64,000 nucleotides of DNA from Phragmites australis (lineage: Eukaryota > Streptophyta > Magnoliopsida > Poales > Poaceae): the NCBI RefSeq assembly GCF_958298935.1, contig NC_084938.1, forward strand, positions 8,129,501 to 8,193,500, given 5' to 3'. Made by a program: the position numbers and the translations under genes. Below are positions 1-13,409 of the stretch, piece by piece. Numbering within the stretch: position 1 is the first letter of the stretch; each line of letters begins with the position of its first letter. The notes below the pieces were generated by a model, which was given only the letters and a program-made list of their open reading frames with translations, had not been told where the DNA came from and did no database searches.

Positions 1-2690
1 CAGAGTAGGATGCACTACTCTTACCCACCACCTGCATCACGAAGTAGCCAAACACCGCATCACCCTCACCAGCAGGACCTGAAAGCGCAGGCATGAGTAC
101 AAAGGTACTCGCAAGACTTAAACCATATATAGAACATATACGTAGCTCGACTCCAAGGATTATGCATTGACCTGTTAGCAAGAGCAGGCCACAAGGTTAA
201 GTAAAACATATGCGGTAAGAAACCAGGACACATATGTGTGAGCATCTATACTTAACTCAAAAACAACTACCTTTCTACCCTGTAAACCACAACTTGAACA
301 TGTATGTATAGGAACCATAGTATCTCATCAACAATCTACCAACCATTTTCATCATACCATAACCTTATCCCACATTCGTAAACTCTACGACTGATACAAA
401 TGAAACAATAGCATGCTCATAACCGAGAGTATGACATTTTAAAATATTTTTACCCCCTGCAGGGAGTACAAGTTTACCCACACGACTCGAGGACCATTCG
501 GCTTGTGCTACTCGTGAAAGTACACACAAGGGGGGGGGTACTCGGGTCAACCTTTCTCATACCCGGAACCACCCACTTGCAATGCCCCTATGACACCGGG
601 GTTATCGCGAGCGTGTCCCGGACACCTCCGGCTCCCCATCACCTTGCTTCTCCTTTTCTTTTTCTCTTACGCGTCATAGAGCTGCAAGGCAAGTGTCGGC
701 ATGGCATATGATAATTGGCTTACCTTACCATTAGATCAGCATGTGGTGAGTACGGAAAGTGTTAGAGCCAACTGCACCGACGGACGGCCTTAAACAATGC
801 AAGCGGTCTATAGCATCCGGGCTCCTCTCCCAAACAACCCAGAAGACTCCTCCTCGGCAGAAGATACCCCTAACACCGCCCACATCTCTCCTCAATCTCA
901 CATCTCAACCATCCATCTCAACCTCATATTTGTATCTGTGAACAGTGATTAAGCCTTAGGCTCGCGAACAACGGCAGTACCGTCGCTCGACTTCTATCGA
1001 GGACCTAAGCATTGCTAAGCATTTTGAATAACCCTTGAAGCTAGACACCAACTATATCATCAAGGCTACAAGGATAAGGATTCATCAATAAGTCAAGGTA
1101 GAGATAATGCATCAACATAGCTTCTACCCATATCAACCTGACACTGGACTCAACACATGCAAACATACATAAAGCATAATTTATCATTTTAGACTCCATT
1201 TAATTTGAACAAAGGGTGCAGTATGCTTAGATGCTTGCCTTGCTGCTCTGGAATTTGCCCGATACTTCCCGAACAGAACTCGCAGAAGTGGTGTGCCTCG
1301 GTGTTGACCTCGATCGTGCTCGCGTCACGATCCGGATCTTCATTCACTAATGAATAACGTATGCAATGATGAGCATGAATGACGTGCAATGACAGATGCT
1401 CCACCACGTATGGCAATAGTGGAGATGAAATGCATTATACCATGAGTTTAAAACCTCAAGATTCTCTTCACTTGGATTATTGTTAATTATCTAACAATTT
1501 ATGGATTTATTAAGCTTAGCCCAAGCTTAACCCTAAATAGAAAAGTAACTATGTTTAACATGAGTGTGAGCATTTTTACTAAACATGGCATAAATTAGCG
1601 AGATTAACAAAATTGATTTCATCAATTTTGGAGTTACCAATATTTAGTTATGAATTAATGAAGCTTAAAAATATTTCATTAAACCATTAAATCTCAGCAC
1701 ATAATGCATGACTACTAGTATTTTTAACATGTAGATCATGATAAAACAAAGCTAAAAAAAATTGGTTTCACTATTTTTGAGCAATATTCTATTTTCTATG
1801 CATTTCATTTGAATTACTTGTTGAACCAATAATCAAATTCACATTTTTTGGTTTTACCAAATATTAAAAGGCCTAAATCCTTTTTACGCCCAGGCCGAGC
1901 TAGCCACGATGGCTAACAGTGGGCCCGGGCACTTTGACCACGGGTCAAAATCGACCCGCGCCCAGAGCACAGTGCCGGCGGCATGGGCGACCTCGCCGGT
2001 GATGATAGGCGGTGCGGCATGACTAGCGGAGGGCATCGGTGGCACCAGCTTGACACAAGGAATTCGACTAAGGGGCGTGTGGTCACTGGCGATGACCGGA
2101 GGGCGGTTGGTGATGGCGCACGACGGTAGCCTTATGACAACGGCTTGTTTCCACACGCCGACGGCCAAACGGCAGCGTAATCGACCCGCCCGAGCACTCC
2201 TATAGCATCTACGCAGGCTTGTGGATTCAACAGCGCGGCTAGTTTTCGATGGGCCTGACGGTGGCCCAGCCGTCAGTGTGCGCCGAGGTGGTGGCGGCGG
2301 GTGGCTCACGTGGGGACCTGCGTCAGCGTCGGGCAAAAGGGAAAACGAAGCGTGCCAAAGCAACAAGGGGTCATGAGGGAGCTCGTCGAGCGGTCAGTTT
2401 GGGTGGGAAGGCAGTGGAATGGCAGGTCAACGGTGAGCGGTGGAGGAATACGTAGGCGTTGGGGAAGACGGCATCTGCGTGCTCGATTCAACCGGAAAGA
2501 AGAGGAATCCGGCGGGGAGAAGCTCGGGGCACCTTTGGCGGCCTCCCTTGGTGCTTCTTGTGGCTTGGGCTTGACGGATTGGTGCTCACACGTGGTGGAT
2601 TTGGCATCAGCGCTACACTTTGCTCTGCTCTATTGCTCTGCTCCCTGCACTTGACCTCGGCCGACAGATGGATAAGCGAGGGAGAGAGAG
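1..2690. repeat. Degenerate repeat, probably gypsy LTR-derived
   Basis: I find no gene here. Open frames are short and show no recognisable domain. The segment around 90-240 resembles the U5-side parts of the long LTRs at 8433-12383 and 59817-61290 in wording and order, for example a 'gagtacaaaggtactcgcaag' type stretch. Positions 1440-1880 are AT-rich and 1884-2690 are GC-rich, a contrast common in long grass gypsy LTRs. A copia element interrupts the segment on its right. The assignment rests on eye comparison only, and the left end lies outside the window. Confidence 0.35.
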
Positions 2691-3478
2691 ACTAGGGAGG
2701 GATAAGGGCCATGAGCTCTGCCGCGTCCACGACCACCCCGGCCGTGGTTGCTATTTGCAGGAGGGTGGTATTTGCCCTTGTTGCTTGACGAGGAGTCACT
2801 GCCATCCTTCTTCTGTCACGCCTACCACTCGGCCTGAGTGAGCAAAAGCTGGTCGTCGCCATTGTTTTTGCTGCCGGATGCACGTGGGTGAGTACGTTCT
2901 TCAAACGCCTTCAGCCGTCCCATGGCTTACTCGAAAGGCAACTTGTCGAGGTCGTAGAATTGCTCGATCCCAGCGATCACACTCAGGATTTGATCCAGCA
3001 CGGTGTCAAACAATTTTTTGACTAGTGTAGCGTCGTCAAGCGTCTCCCCCAGATTGGCGTACCTGATGGACATGGTGTTGAGCTTTCCGGCGTACTGGTC
3101 CAGCGTCTCTCCCTCCTGCATGCGCATAGCGTTGAAGCCGCTCTTCAACGTCTACAGCCGCATGTTCTTGACACGATCCGCGCCTATGAACCTTGTCTTG
3201 AGATAGTCTCAAGCCTTCTTTGCAGTTTTCTTTCTTGCCATCTTTATCAGGAGATCCTTCAGGAGTGCCCTGAAGAGATGCGACCTCACCTTCTTGTCCT
3301 TATTCTCGTCAACGACAACACCGGCCACTGGCTCGACTACCTCCCGGACGCCTAGATCCTCCATCATCGCCTACACGCAAACCACCCAGCTCATGTAGTT
3401 TGTCACCGTCAACTGCGGGTACAGGAACGACCCACCGTCGCTTTCCTGTAGCGTCTCACCCTGAGGAACGATTGACAT
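2690..3478 (-). pseudogene. Ty1/copia gag remnant, minus strand
   Basis: Translated on the minus strand from an ATG at 3478, this gives a copia-type capsid protein. The best-preserved stretch is 3148-2927, containing GETLDQYAGKLNTM and LGETLDDATLVKKLFDTV, which is the UBN2/retrotran_gag region of plant copia elements. A glycine/arginine-rich RGG stretch follows near 2760-2700. Several in-frame stops and frame changes break the reading frame, so it is not functional. The CCHC knuckle, protease, integrase and RT that should follow are absent, so the element is truncated at about 2690. It lies directly inside the PBS and LTR at 3507-4145. Confidence 0.75.
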
Positions 3479-3506
3479 CTTCACGAGTTAGTGCTACGCT
3501 CTACCC

Positions 3507-3518
3507 GCTCTGATACCA
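3507..3518 (-). other. Primer binding site (tRNA-iMet type)
   Basis: On the minus strand this reads TGGTATCAGAGC, the standard plant primer binding site complementary to the 3' end of initiator tRNA-Met. It lies two bases inside the LTR that starts at 3521, between LTR and gag, as expected of a minus-oriented element. Confidence 0.85.
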
Positions 3519-3520
3519 GA

Positions 3521-4145
3521 TGATAGGTCTCAACGACCCACAGGACCGCGCACACGACCATCTCATATCCGACCACGGTCTCTCTGACCACGACCAGTAT
3601 GTGTCCGAGCACGACCAGTCCGGAGATTCGCGACTACGAGTGAGCAACAAATCCTCCAACCACGCAAGCAACCAGTAGTACCCGAGCAATTACACAAGTG
3701 ACCAGTCCTGTTGTGCTCGACCACGCGTTCGTCACGTACGAATTTGATCACGCAATCATGTAGCTATACGTGAGTCTCAAACTTTCCGGCGTGGATACAA
3801 GGACAAATACTTGACAGAACAGAGAAGCAAGATTAAAAAACTTTGTAGAGGAAATTTTACGACTCTATTCAACTTATCTTAACTAGCGATTTTTTTTTAC
3901 TTATCTTAGCATACAATCTAGGGATTACAACTCTATATTTATAGCGACATGTTAATTTCAAATTTAACACGAATCGTACCATCCCACAATCCTTAATTCT
4001 AGACTCTAATTACGACTCGAACTACACCCGTGGACACTGCACGTTACAAAGTCCTAAACATATTCGAACTAAAACTTTAACTTAAATACGGCTCCAAGAC
4101 GTGTAAAACGAATCCCCGAGAACCACGACACGATTAAGTCCAACA
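3521..4145 (-). mobile_element. Copia 5' LTR
   Basis: This 625-bp block runs from TG (tgatag, 3521) to CA (ccaaca, 4145) on the plus strand. It ends two bases from the PBS, so it is the 5' LTR of the minus-strand copia element. No second copy is seen in the window, so the element has lost its 3' end. The outer boundary is inferred from the TG/CA ends and composition change, because no target duplication could be tested. Confidence 0.65.
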
Positions 4146-7100
4146 TCTCTCTCTTCATTATCCTCTTCCCAGCTTAGTGCAGAGCAGAGCAGAAGCTGCT
4201 CTCTTCCTCCACTGCTACCATGCAGCCCAGACCAACGTGAAAGTCCTGCCTCAATCTCCTCCCTCCTCGCCCCGTTGTTTTGGCCCAGCTCCCGGCCGTG
4301 GAGCTAGCGCGCCGCCTTCTTCTCCGTGGACGGCCACCTGGCCAAACCATCGTCGCCACAAAAATGCACCAAAGTTGGTGAGCTGCTCGTCGATCCGTTG
4401 CGGCCGTAGCTGCCTCACTTGCGGGCGCAGCTAATCCGATCGTTTGCTCTCCTTACCCAACCCTGTAGGTCGCCGGAGGGCCCATCTTCTCCGCGTCCGA
4501 GCGCCGCCACAAAGGGCTGCCGTCGCCGACCGTGGCCACAAAAGCTGCCTCCGACGCCATTCCATAGTTCCAGAGCTCGGGGAAACCGCAGCGTGTTGTC
4601 CTCTACATCATCCCCGACCCATATCTCTTATTCTCCGGCGGACGAGCTCCCATGAGTGCAGCTCCCCCATCGCTGGCAGCCACTCCTTTAACCCCAGCGA
4701 GCTGAGCTTCACTGAACTTGTCTCCCTCCACGCCGAGCACCGCCGAGAAGAGCTTCAAGCCGCCGACCTGCTCCAGTGATTCCCCGAGCCAGAAAAGCCG
4801 TGGTACGCCTTCTGCCGCAAAATGCATGCACGCGCGCGACTTCTTTTCCGTATTCCTCGCCGTCAGCACCGCCGTCCATGGTGCTCGTTGCTCGACGCCG
4901 CCGCTCCGCTCTACTCGCTGCTGTCACTTTTCCATCCATCTCCGCCGGCCATGAAGGATCTTAGAAGGACCACCGCGTTGAGCTAGTCATGTTGGTGCTG
5001 ATCTCGGCTGGATCCACCGCCGGAATCGATGCCGGCAATATCGTCTTCCGCCTTCGGCCGCCATTGACCAGAGTCAACTTTGTTGACTTGTTGCGCACGG
5101 GCCCTGGTCCCACAGATCCGGAGTGTGGCTAGGTCCACGTACGTTTAGTAAGGAATTAGGATATTTAGGGTTTTCGGCAAAATCCAGAACTTAAGAAATG
5201 GTTATTGTTCAACTATTAAATTGGTTGAAGTATTGTAAAGTCCATAAGAAATGGAATGTAGCTCCTACAATTATGAAACAAACTTTGTTAGCTTTGTACT
5301 GATATTATCTACTTGTTAAAAATACTGTCACCTTTGAAATATGTTACTGGAATTTATGAAATTGATTAAATATGCTGCAAATTGATAAATTTATAATTAA
5401 ACAATGAAAGGTCAAAATTGATGAAATTAATTATATTAGGTTCCTTATGTTTTTCTATGTCTAGTAATCATACTTTTTCACCTGAAATTGCTTGTTAACA
5501 TGCTTTATGCATGCAATGATAAGAGAAGCCATTTAAACTTGTAAAATTCCTACAGAAATTAATACAAATCCAAATAACATGAGGTCGCCTCTAAAAATCT
5601 TCTTTAGTTATAACCTACACAGAATAAATAATGGTTAGCATTTGAAGTGCTTCCTTAACATGAGGTTATATTTGAGGTGCACGCTTCTTAAAGACACAAA
5701 AACAACAAGCTGACTTTTTGGACAGAGCTGCATGCACTAAACACATTAATAACGTGAGCATATGAAATCCAAATTCAGCAATTCTTGTTTTGTTGTGTTC
5801 ATTACTCAGTGCACAACATCCCCACAAATTTGTATGCATTTTTGAGTATTCTCATAGCAATTTCATTCATATTCATTATGAAAACACTTTACGAACCAGA
5901 GAGCAACATGCAGCCCGAGGTGGCATTTAATGGTGAAGCAACTGAAACTCAAGGCAAACAACTATGCATGTCTATCTTTTATTATGTGAATATGATGGTG
6001 GTAAATTGCTATTATTCTTGTATGTCGTAGATGCATATTTTGGATTGTAGTTATCTAGATTGAGTTCGGTAGGACCCAATTGCTAGTACCCTACTGGGTG
6101 CAGTAAGGTGCTTGCTATACAACTACTAACCCTGGTGGTGCTTATGGGAAATGTGCCACCAGTCTTTTGTTTACTTTTGCAAATCCTTCCACTGCAATGT
6201 CGATGCTAAAATGCTAAGATTAAACTTGCTATACAACTTTAATACCTAGCGATATGTTAAGTCCATTTGATATCTTATTGAACTTGTTCTAGTAAGCTCT
6301 CTTGTTTAAATTTCAGAACTAACAATGAGTAGTATAAATCAACTATATACAATATGTAGAGTGATGGACCCAGAGCATATGGTTGTATTTAGGAAGGGAA
6401 TCTCTGAACGTATGGAAACCTCCCTTAGGTATCAAGATATCTCTTAAACAACAAAGTTTATCCCTAGGTTTAAGGATGACAAAATCCTATTCATAAAGGA
6501 GTCCAGATGCTTCACGACACCCTCCTATATATGGAGTCGAGGGACCTTGCAGAGGGGAGGACCAGAGTCATCTAGACGTAATCAGAAACGCAATTGCAAT
6601 CTACATTGCCAGACAATGCACAAAGAGACTTCGACTAGTTGTAGGTCCCATATAGGCTAGCCACGACCCCCTTGCAATCTTCTACATGTTGATTCTCATC
6701 TAAATGGACAGCCGACCTGCTCAATTAAATCAAGAACTATTTGGACGGTTCTAACAAAGGGATAAAGATTGTATGTGCATTCCAGCACAAAGGACACTAG
6801 TATGCCTCATGAAATTATTCAAAATGCCTTCTTGTGTTCGTGAAATCCAATGACATGTATTGTATCAACATTTCAACATGTATGATGGCCATTGTATCCT
6901 TACATAATTCTTTGGAGAAATTGGACAATGGTGGTCATAGAAGACTTTAGCAAAATAGTATAATCCCAACTATGCCAAATCATGGACTGGTTGTGCTCTA
7001 CAATGGTACATCCATTATATGGATGAGTCCATGGAAGAACCTTCTAGAGATAGGTAGCAAAGACTAGAACTACCATCTAGCACTGTTGAGATATTCCAAC

Positions 7101-7207
7101 CGATATCCCATATAACCCTCATGGAGAATTGTACGAGCTTGTATTGCACAAGATCAATAAGTGGAAAAGGATAGGGTAAAACTAAGAAATAGTATTGCTC
7201 ATGGATT
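4146..7207. other. No gene recognised; repeat-like
   Basis: Positions 4146-5160 are GC-rich with many short overlapping open frames on both strands and no domain. Positions 5160-6340 are AT-rich. Around 6500-6560 there is a 'cctatatatgg' TATA-like stretch of the sort found in LTR promoters. The composition resembles the long-LTR material elsewhere in the window. I cannot assign this stretch to a family. Confidence 0.4.
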
Positions 7208-8090
7208 TTTGTAAGGATTGGTGATGCCCTAAGAGGGGGTAAATCATGTTCATTTAAAATTAAGGCTCAATTTCAATATGATACACCTAAATCAATTTCT
7301 ATCTAAATGTGATATAGGTTTATCCAGTAATTCTACTCTATTGCAATAAATTTTGTACCCTAGAAACCAATCCTATAAACTACACATGGCAATTCTAGGA
7401 AAGATAAATACATAATAGTAGGTGCAAGAAGTAAGTGCGGAATGTAAAAGGTAGAGAGAATGCAAACTCAGCAAGATGATTTTTCCCATTTTATCAATGA
7501 GTTGTCGCTCACACCTAGTCCACGTTGGAGCCTCTCACAAGGGTCAAACTCCTCGGTTGGCTAAATCTGTGAATAGCCATTACAGCTCTCCACATGCCGG
7601 CAAGTCCCTTACTTAGCCTCTCCCAGATGCTCACTATTGTTTTCTCTATAGTAGTGCTTTGCCACACCAGCACGGTGCACTCCAACAACTAACAAAGCTT
7701 GTGGCCGCTTCACAACGTCTTTGGAGGGTCTTGCAAGACACGAACACCGCCAAGCCGTCTAGGTGGGGGCAAGCAACAAGAGTAGCATGTGTGGATCACT
7801 CACTTGATCCAACCCTCGGCTAATCACATAGTTAGATGCACACTAGGCAAAACTAGCACTAATCAAGTCCTTAATCTTGTGGTAATTGTCCCCATCTTCA
7901 GTGTGGCCAACTTTAGTGGTGAGAACACCTCTCAAGTGTATGTGTCTGCTCTAGAGTGGTGGAGTATTTATAGTTCCAACACAAAAAAACTAGCTGTTGC
8001 TCCTCAGGCCCATAAAACTGCGGACATCGGAAGTTCTTGTGAGCACAACTTCTTTAGCACTGGACCATCATGTGAGTGTAACTAATATTC
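7208..8090 (-). repeat. Sirevirus-like LTR fragment
   Basis: The stretch parallels the Sirevirus LTR at 13410-14932. Shared signposts in the same order are a 'gatgccctaagagggggt' start, a 'caatttctatctaaat' block, 'aaggtagagaga', 'cctagtccacgttggagc' and a late 'gagtatttatag' block. It is much more diverged than the pair at 13410 and 18249, so it looks like an older, independent copy. No partner LTR or internal region is attached. Confidence 0.65.
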
Positions 8091-8427
8091 CTCCTTTTCT
8101 CCTCCTTTAGTTTCTTTCATTAATAGGATTGTTGTCTTCTTCATGGCTAAAGTTGTTAGTCACATTTGATCCCTTCGCAATTTACTTATTGGTCGACCTT
8201 TTCCCTTGCCTTGTGTCGACGATTGGTGAACCGCCGATCTTACGAATTTGTAGAAGAGATGTGGGATACATCGAGTAGACGAATAAAACAGTACACATAG
8301 GGATTTTTATACATGTTCATGTCTCCCTTGGAATAATAGCCCTACGTCATGTTTGTCTTCTATTGATCCCTAGGACTGTTACAAGGGGGTGCTTGGCTAG
8401 TTTAGATAGATCTAAACCTAGTTGAGG

Positions 8428-8432
8428 GGCTC
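8428..8432. repeat. Target duplication GGCTC, left copy
   Basis: The five bases GGCTC immediately precede the LTR starting at 8433, and the same five bases follow it at 12384-12388. Confidence 0.85.
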
Positions 8433-11400
8433 TGTCACACCCGGTTTTAACGAACAAAACTAGATATGTTCAACACACATAAGGACGTCATAGGTGAAGT
8501 AACAAAAGCAATACGTTTATTAAATAAATGTTAAACTCTTACACCAGTTGACATATATTGTCTTCTGTGAAAATATTTGCAGCGGAACAGAAGCACTGGT
8601 GCCCAACAACACCGCAGTCAACCGACTGGGAGACACGTGCCTAGAACGTCATGACCTCGTATTGATAGTCTTCAGCATCTTCACTCATTGAGCAACACCA
8701 TACATATCGTATGGTGTAGGGAAAACAGCAAGTGTGAGTACATGACACGCTCGGCAAGTATGGGAAAGATAATGATATGTAGGCTTTCAACAAGAATAGT
8801 CTAACACATGTTATATTTGTGTAAATACGAGTAATGAAAAGATATTTGGACTCAAAAAGCATTGCACAATTATTAAGTGAATGTAATCCATACAGTCCAA
8901 CACCCAGCATACAAGGCTCCCCACCTTGCATACCATAACCGTCTAGTACTCCCTGTACTATAACCAAAACCACAACCAAACCCATAACCACAACCCACAA
9001 ATCATGTGAGGATTCAAGTCTCTCATAACCGCGAGCACAGCTGTTATAACACTTTTTACACTCTGTAGAGGTTGTCTAGCTTTCTCCACGAGTTAGTGAA
9101 TTTTATATTGCCATGTTCGCGAAACACTTAACACATGCTAGTGGTATACCACCAAAAAATCACTGAATAACATTTTTCACTAACTAGAGCCTAATCCAGT
9201 ATGCATCTGTCCACTAGGTTTCACAGCCAGGGTTTACGCGAGTCTAACTCCTAGCTAGAAGCCCCCTTTTGTGCTGACATAACACACACTGGATAAACTC
9301 TAACTAGTATGTCACGTCTTACCCATATCAACCTCGTGGTTGGTATGTTACTTCTTGGGTTGTCGCTCCACGAACCGGTCTTTACTTAGGTTACTTGAGC
9401 AAACACTAAACCAACAACATAACCAAGACAACCATCAAAACCACTTTGCTCAAGACCTATGGTTCCATGTTGCTAGACCATTAACACATTAACGACTATT
9501 ATTGCATAAGTTCATTAATCAAGTATATGACACTTCTCAACATCCCAAAAGTATGGCTAAGCAATTCTACCCAAGAGACTCATATAAACTACCACTTAGG
9601 CTTCAAAGAGTGTAAAAAAAGAACTAGGTAAACCCTAACATAGGTGACTACCCATCAAGTTGATAGACATTGCATGCAATTTTGTAAAACAAAACATTTA
9701 AAACATAGGTTCAAGATGATCAAGGACACTTGCCTTTTACCCAATGCAGCTCAGTGTTGTCGAAATCTTGGTCTTGAAGTCCCTCGAACTGCTCCGGAAT
9801 GTTATCGACTAATCGCAAGAACTACCAACAAACAACACAAAGAAAAACACTAAGAACAACATACCAAACATCATTAAAACACTTTAAAAACACTATGGTT
9901 GGATAGGTATGATTTTAGAAACATTTAGATGCAAGAATCGTCTAAATTGGAGTTAAAATGAAAAGAGAACAGCGTTCAGGAGATGGATTAGATTGAAAAG
10001 GAAATGTTGATTTACCAGAACTATCTTCCTATGGGAAAAAGATTTATTGCACAATCACTGCGTAAGGCTTGACAACATTATTGTGCAAGATTCAAGAAGT
10101 GTAGGGTAGACCAGACTTTGCTGACTAGGCTAAGGAGAATAATGTGGTGCTGACTTGGCATGCTACGCAAATACCTTCTTGGATTAAAGAAGGGATACAC
10201 TGAGATCTAGTCTCGACCACCTATGATGGATCAAATGGCCAGAGATTGGCCACTGGTGACTCTGTGTAGCGGCGGTGGTTCGGGTTTCGTCGGAGATGGT
10301 GATCGGGAGCGTAGCCACTGACATCGATGTCAAGCTTCGATGGCGTTTCAGTGAAACGAGGGTAGCATGGCGTAGAACGTAGAAAGACTCACTCAACGAT
10401 ATGGTTGGTTTTGGAAGGGGTCATCCGAGGTAGCAGCAAAACAGCGATGACTGCTGCTAGGTTTGGTGGTGACCGCGAACAGATGCAGCAACAAAGATGC
10501 TTGTGTTCCAGGAGATTGGCTATGAAATTTGAGAAACCGTTTGAACAAAGATGTTCATATATCCCGGGACACAATGCTACCACATTAGTTTTGGTAGATT
10601 ATCCCCTGAGAGGAAGAACGATCAGTGGAGATGAGATGGGTGACGGTTGTGACATGCTGTGGTTGGTAATCCTGTTTCGGTCATGTCGGTGCACAAACAG
10701 GGATGGACTCCTAGGGTCACATAGAAGACTCAATGGGACACGCCATGATGTGGTTGGTGCATCGATACGGCTTTTTGATTGACAGAGAACGCAAATGCAA
10801 ATCTGGTACGTGCGCAGAACGCATCCAGAAACCGAACATCGGGCATGTCGACCTTGATTCAGGTGGTTTGGCTGCTCTATTGGCCAACTTGGTTAGTGAG
10901 GGCATGGGGAACATCATGGGTCATGCACTGGTGAAAGGGCTTGGCAATTGGACCTCTGGTCAACAGGGAACGTCGATGCCAATCGGTGATGGCACGGCTG
11001 TCTGTGACGACGACAATCGTGGCAGCGTAGATTGGGCTTTGGCCGGAAGTAAAGCTTGGCGAGGGGCTTAGTATGATGGTAAAACAGTACTAAGGGACGA
11101 GAAGAAGGGGTCCTCACCTTTCTTCTATGATCGAGGAAGGAGGATTCACGGAGAAGATGATATAGCACATCACAGGCGGTGGCGGCGGCAGTGGCTCTGG
11201 AGAACGGTGGTGCACGGACAGGACAACAGCGACATCTAGGGCTTGGGGGCGTGGAATAGGGGTAGGAGAGGGCGTCCAACTCCTATTTATAGGGCTAGGG
11301 GTGGTTGGTTTAGGTGGAGTCAAAGCCGAATACGAATCGGGTTCGAGTTTGAGTCAGTTAGGATTTCTTTTTTCGCAGCTCTCTATTCTGAGGATGATAT

Positions 11401-12383
11401 CTTCACTGTCTGGACTCCAAAGTGGATGTTTCTAGACTCTAAACTGTAGTCCTCGAAAAGATCTACAACTTTTTATTCATGGAAACTTCTGAAAACATTA
11501 TCTTGATTTTAGAAAATGCATCACGAGATAAACTGTTTGAACTCAGACTTATCTGCGTAGCACTGATTTCGGGGGCCATAAGTCCTAGCTCCATTATCCA
11601 AAAGGGAACTTCCATAGGTTCAAATAGAAGCCCTCGATGAGGCCTACAACTTTAGTATTGTCAAGATTTGCATATAAGGCCATTTAAACCTCAAAACTTC
11701 ATGGGAAGATGAGGTTGTCCAAGACTCCGTGAAAATTTACAGATTTCGTGGATCCTTTGTGTTGGGCTTTCTAGATGACTTGTGTGCTGGCCAAGGGCTT
11801 GGGCTTGGATAGGATTGAATCTAATGGCACCGTAGACATATCTAAGGTTTTAGAAAAGAAACTTTTGCAGAGAAATTTGAATACGGTTTGAATTTGAATT
11901 AAGCTTGGTGTGAATTTAAGAGAAACAAAAAATGAGGTTGAACAAGAATATGAGCAGATAAGGAATTTAAATTTGGATTTGGATAGAATTTGAGAAAGAT
12001 GAGAGATTAGCTTTAAATAAGGATTTGGATAAGATTTGAATTGAACTAGAGAAGGATCAGGTATGACGAAGAATTGAATAGATGATGAATTCAAGGATTT
12101 TGAATTCCAACCATGAAGATCCTTAACTAATTTACTACTGAGTTTTGTAAAAACCTTTTCAAAATATTTTTCACTCAAAACACCAAATAGAAAGAAAAAG
12201 AAAAAGAACTCTAATGTATTACCTGGCTCCTAACAAAAGTCAACATTCAATGCACACAAAAGAATAACCTATTTTGATTGATTGATTAAGAAAATAGGTT
12301 TTAAACCTATGCTACTCGTGAAGCTATTCAATAATCTTGAAAAATTTTAAAAAGTTGTAAATTCTAAAAATCAAGGTGTTATA
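8433..12383 (-). mobile_element. Solo LTR, 3,951 bp (Tekay/Del-like gypsy)
   Basis: The block begins TGTCACACCC and ends GGTGTTATA, near-matching inverted termini of the TGTNACACC type seen in long plant gypsy LTRs. It is flanked by a perfect 5-bp duplication GGCTC. There is no PBS, polypurine tract or pol sequence between the two duplications, so it is a solo LTR left by recombination between two LTRs. A TATAAAT box on the minus strand at 11285-11291 gives the orientation. Open frames inside, such as those near 10405-11071, have no domain and are not genes. Lineage is inferred from length and termini only. Confidence 0.8.
11285..11291 (-). promoter_or_regulatory. LTR TATA box
   Basis: On the minus strand this reads TATAAAT inside CCCTATAAATAGGA, a textbook plant TATA context. 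It lies about 1.1 kb into the solo LTR and would mark the U3/R boundary. Activity is inferred. Confidence 0.55.
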
Positions 12384-12388
12384 GGCTC
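12384..12388. repeat. Target duplication GGCTC, right copy
   Basis: Exact match to 8428-8432. Together they define one 5-bp target-site duplication around the solo LTR. Confidence 0.85.
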
Positions 12389-13409
12389 CCTTGAATGTAG
12401 TTAGAGCAAGTTGCTAATACAAATATAAACCATGAAGGCTCTGAGGTGCATAACTTCTGCCGGCTTGAATGACTTTGCTTGGCTTGAATCACTTGTTCCT
12501 CCACAGGGTCACCTGGCTCTGTATATATAGGGACTTCCCTGTTTACGAGATATCCTAAGTACCTGCAGGCAAATTTCATACATCTAGAGATTCTCTTTCC
12601 AGAGATAGAGATATGCCCTGAGAATAACGGAAAATCCTAGGGTGTCCAAATGTGGTATTTCTATACTACTCATCGTCAAGCCCCCCACCAGTACGTGGAA
12701 TGAGACTTCAACATATCAAAAGACTTGGTTAGCAAAGAAAAGCATTTTATACGACCGTATCATCGAGTAGAACTCGGGTTCCCGATTAGGATGGCGCGTC
12801 CAACTGGGTTCTTGGGATCCTTAGCTCATCTATTTCGGATTCTGAACACCTCTGAGTTCTCAAGCAAGTCCTCAAGAAGGAATTGCATCTGAGTAGGACT
12901 TCTGATTCACCACAAAAAAGATATTATCCCGACCTTGCGAAAAGACAAGCAGAAAAAGAGTTGTCGCTAGCCGGATTTGAAAGTTGAATAATCACAACGG
13001 AGATTTCAGGTGGTGGTGATAATATTATACCTGACAAAAAATCATGATGTTACTGGGAGAACGCATGCATGAGGCGGCATAGTGCACTGAGTTACCCAGG
13101 GTTACTGCCCTAACTACTCCCGCATGCTCCGGGCATTAATTGTGATGCAACGGTAAATCACGAGATTGTGACATCGAGTCATGCCATAGCTTCAGTTGAG
13201 GAGCTGTTCTAAGAGCCATCGCCTCATATAAAATGAGACAGAAAGCCCACACAACATTCACTCCTTCTGTCATCATTTTCCTCCCATCATTTTCTTGTGT
13301 GCCTCTTGCCTTTCTTTGTCTCCAAAACCCAACAAAGCATCCACCCGCCACCTCTCTGGCGCCATGGGCTGAAGAAGATCGAGAAGGTGGAGACCTACAC
13401 CGCCTGCGC
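12389..13409. repeat. LTR-like fragment, no gene
   Basis: No domain is encoded. TATA-type stretches occur at about 12519-12527 ('tgtatatataggg') and 13226-13234 ('tcatataaaatgag'), the latter followed by a CT-rich leader. This fits a degenerate gypsy LTR or leader. The Sirevirus LTR begins abruptly at 13410. Confidence 0.4.

Noticed and set aside
10405..11071. Overlapping plus-strand frames of 125 and 112 codons
   Set aside because: They lie inside the solo LTR and show no domain or consistent codon use.
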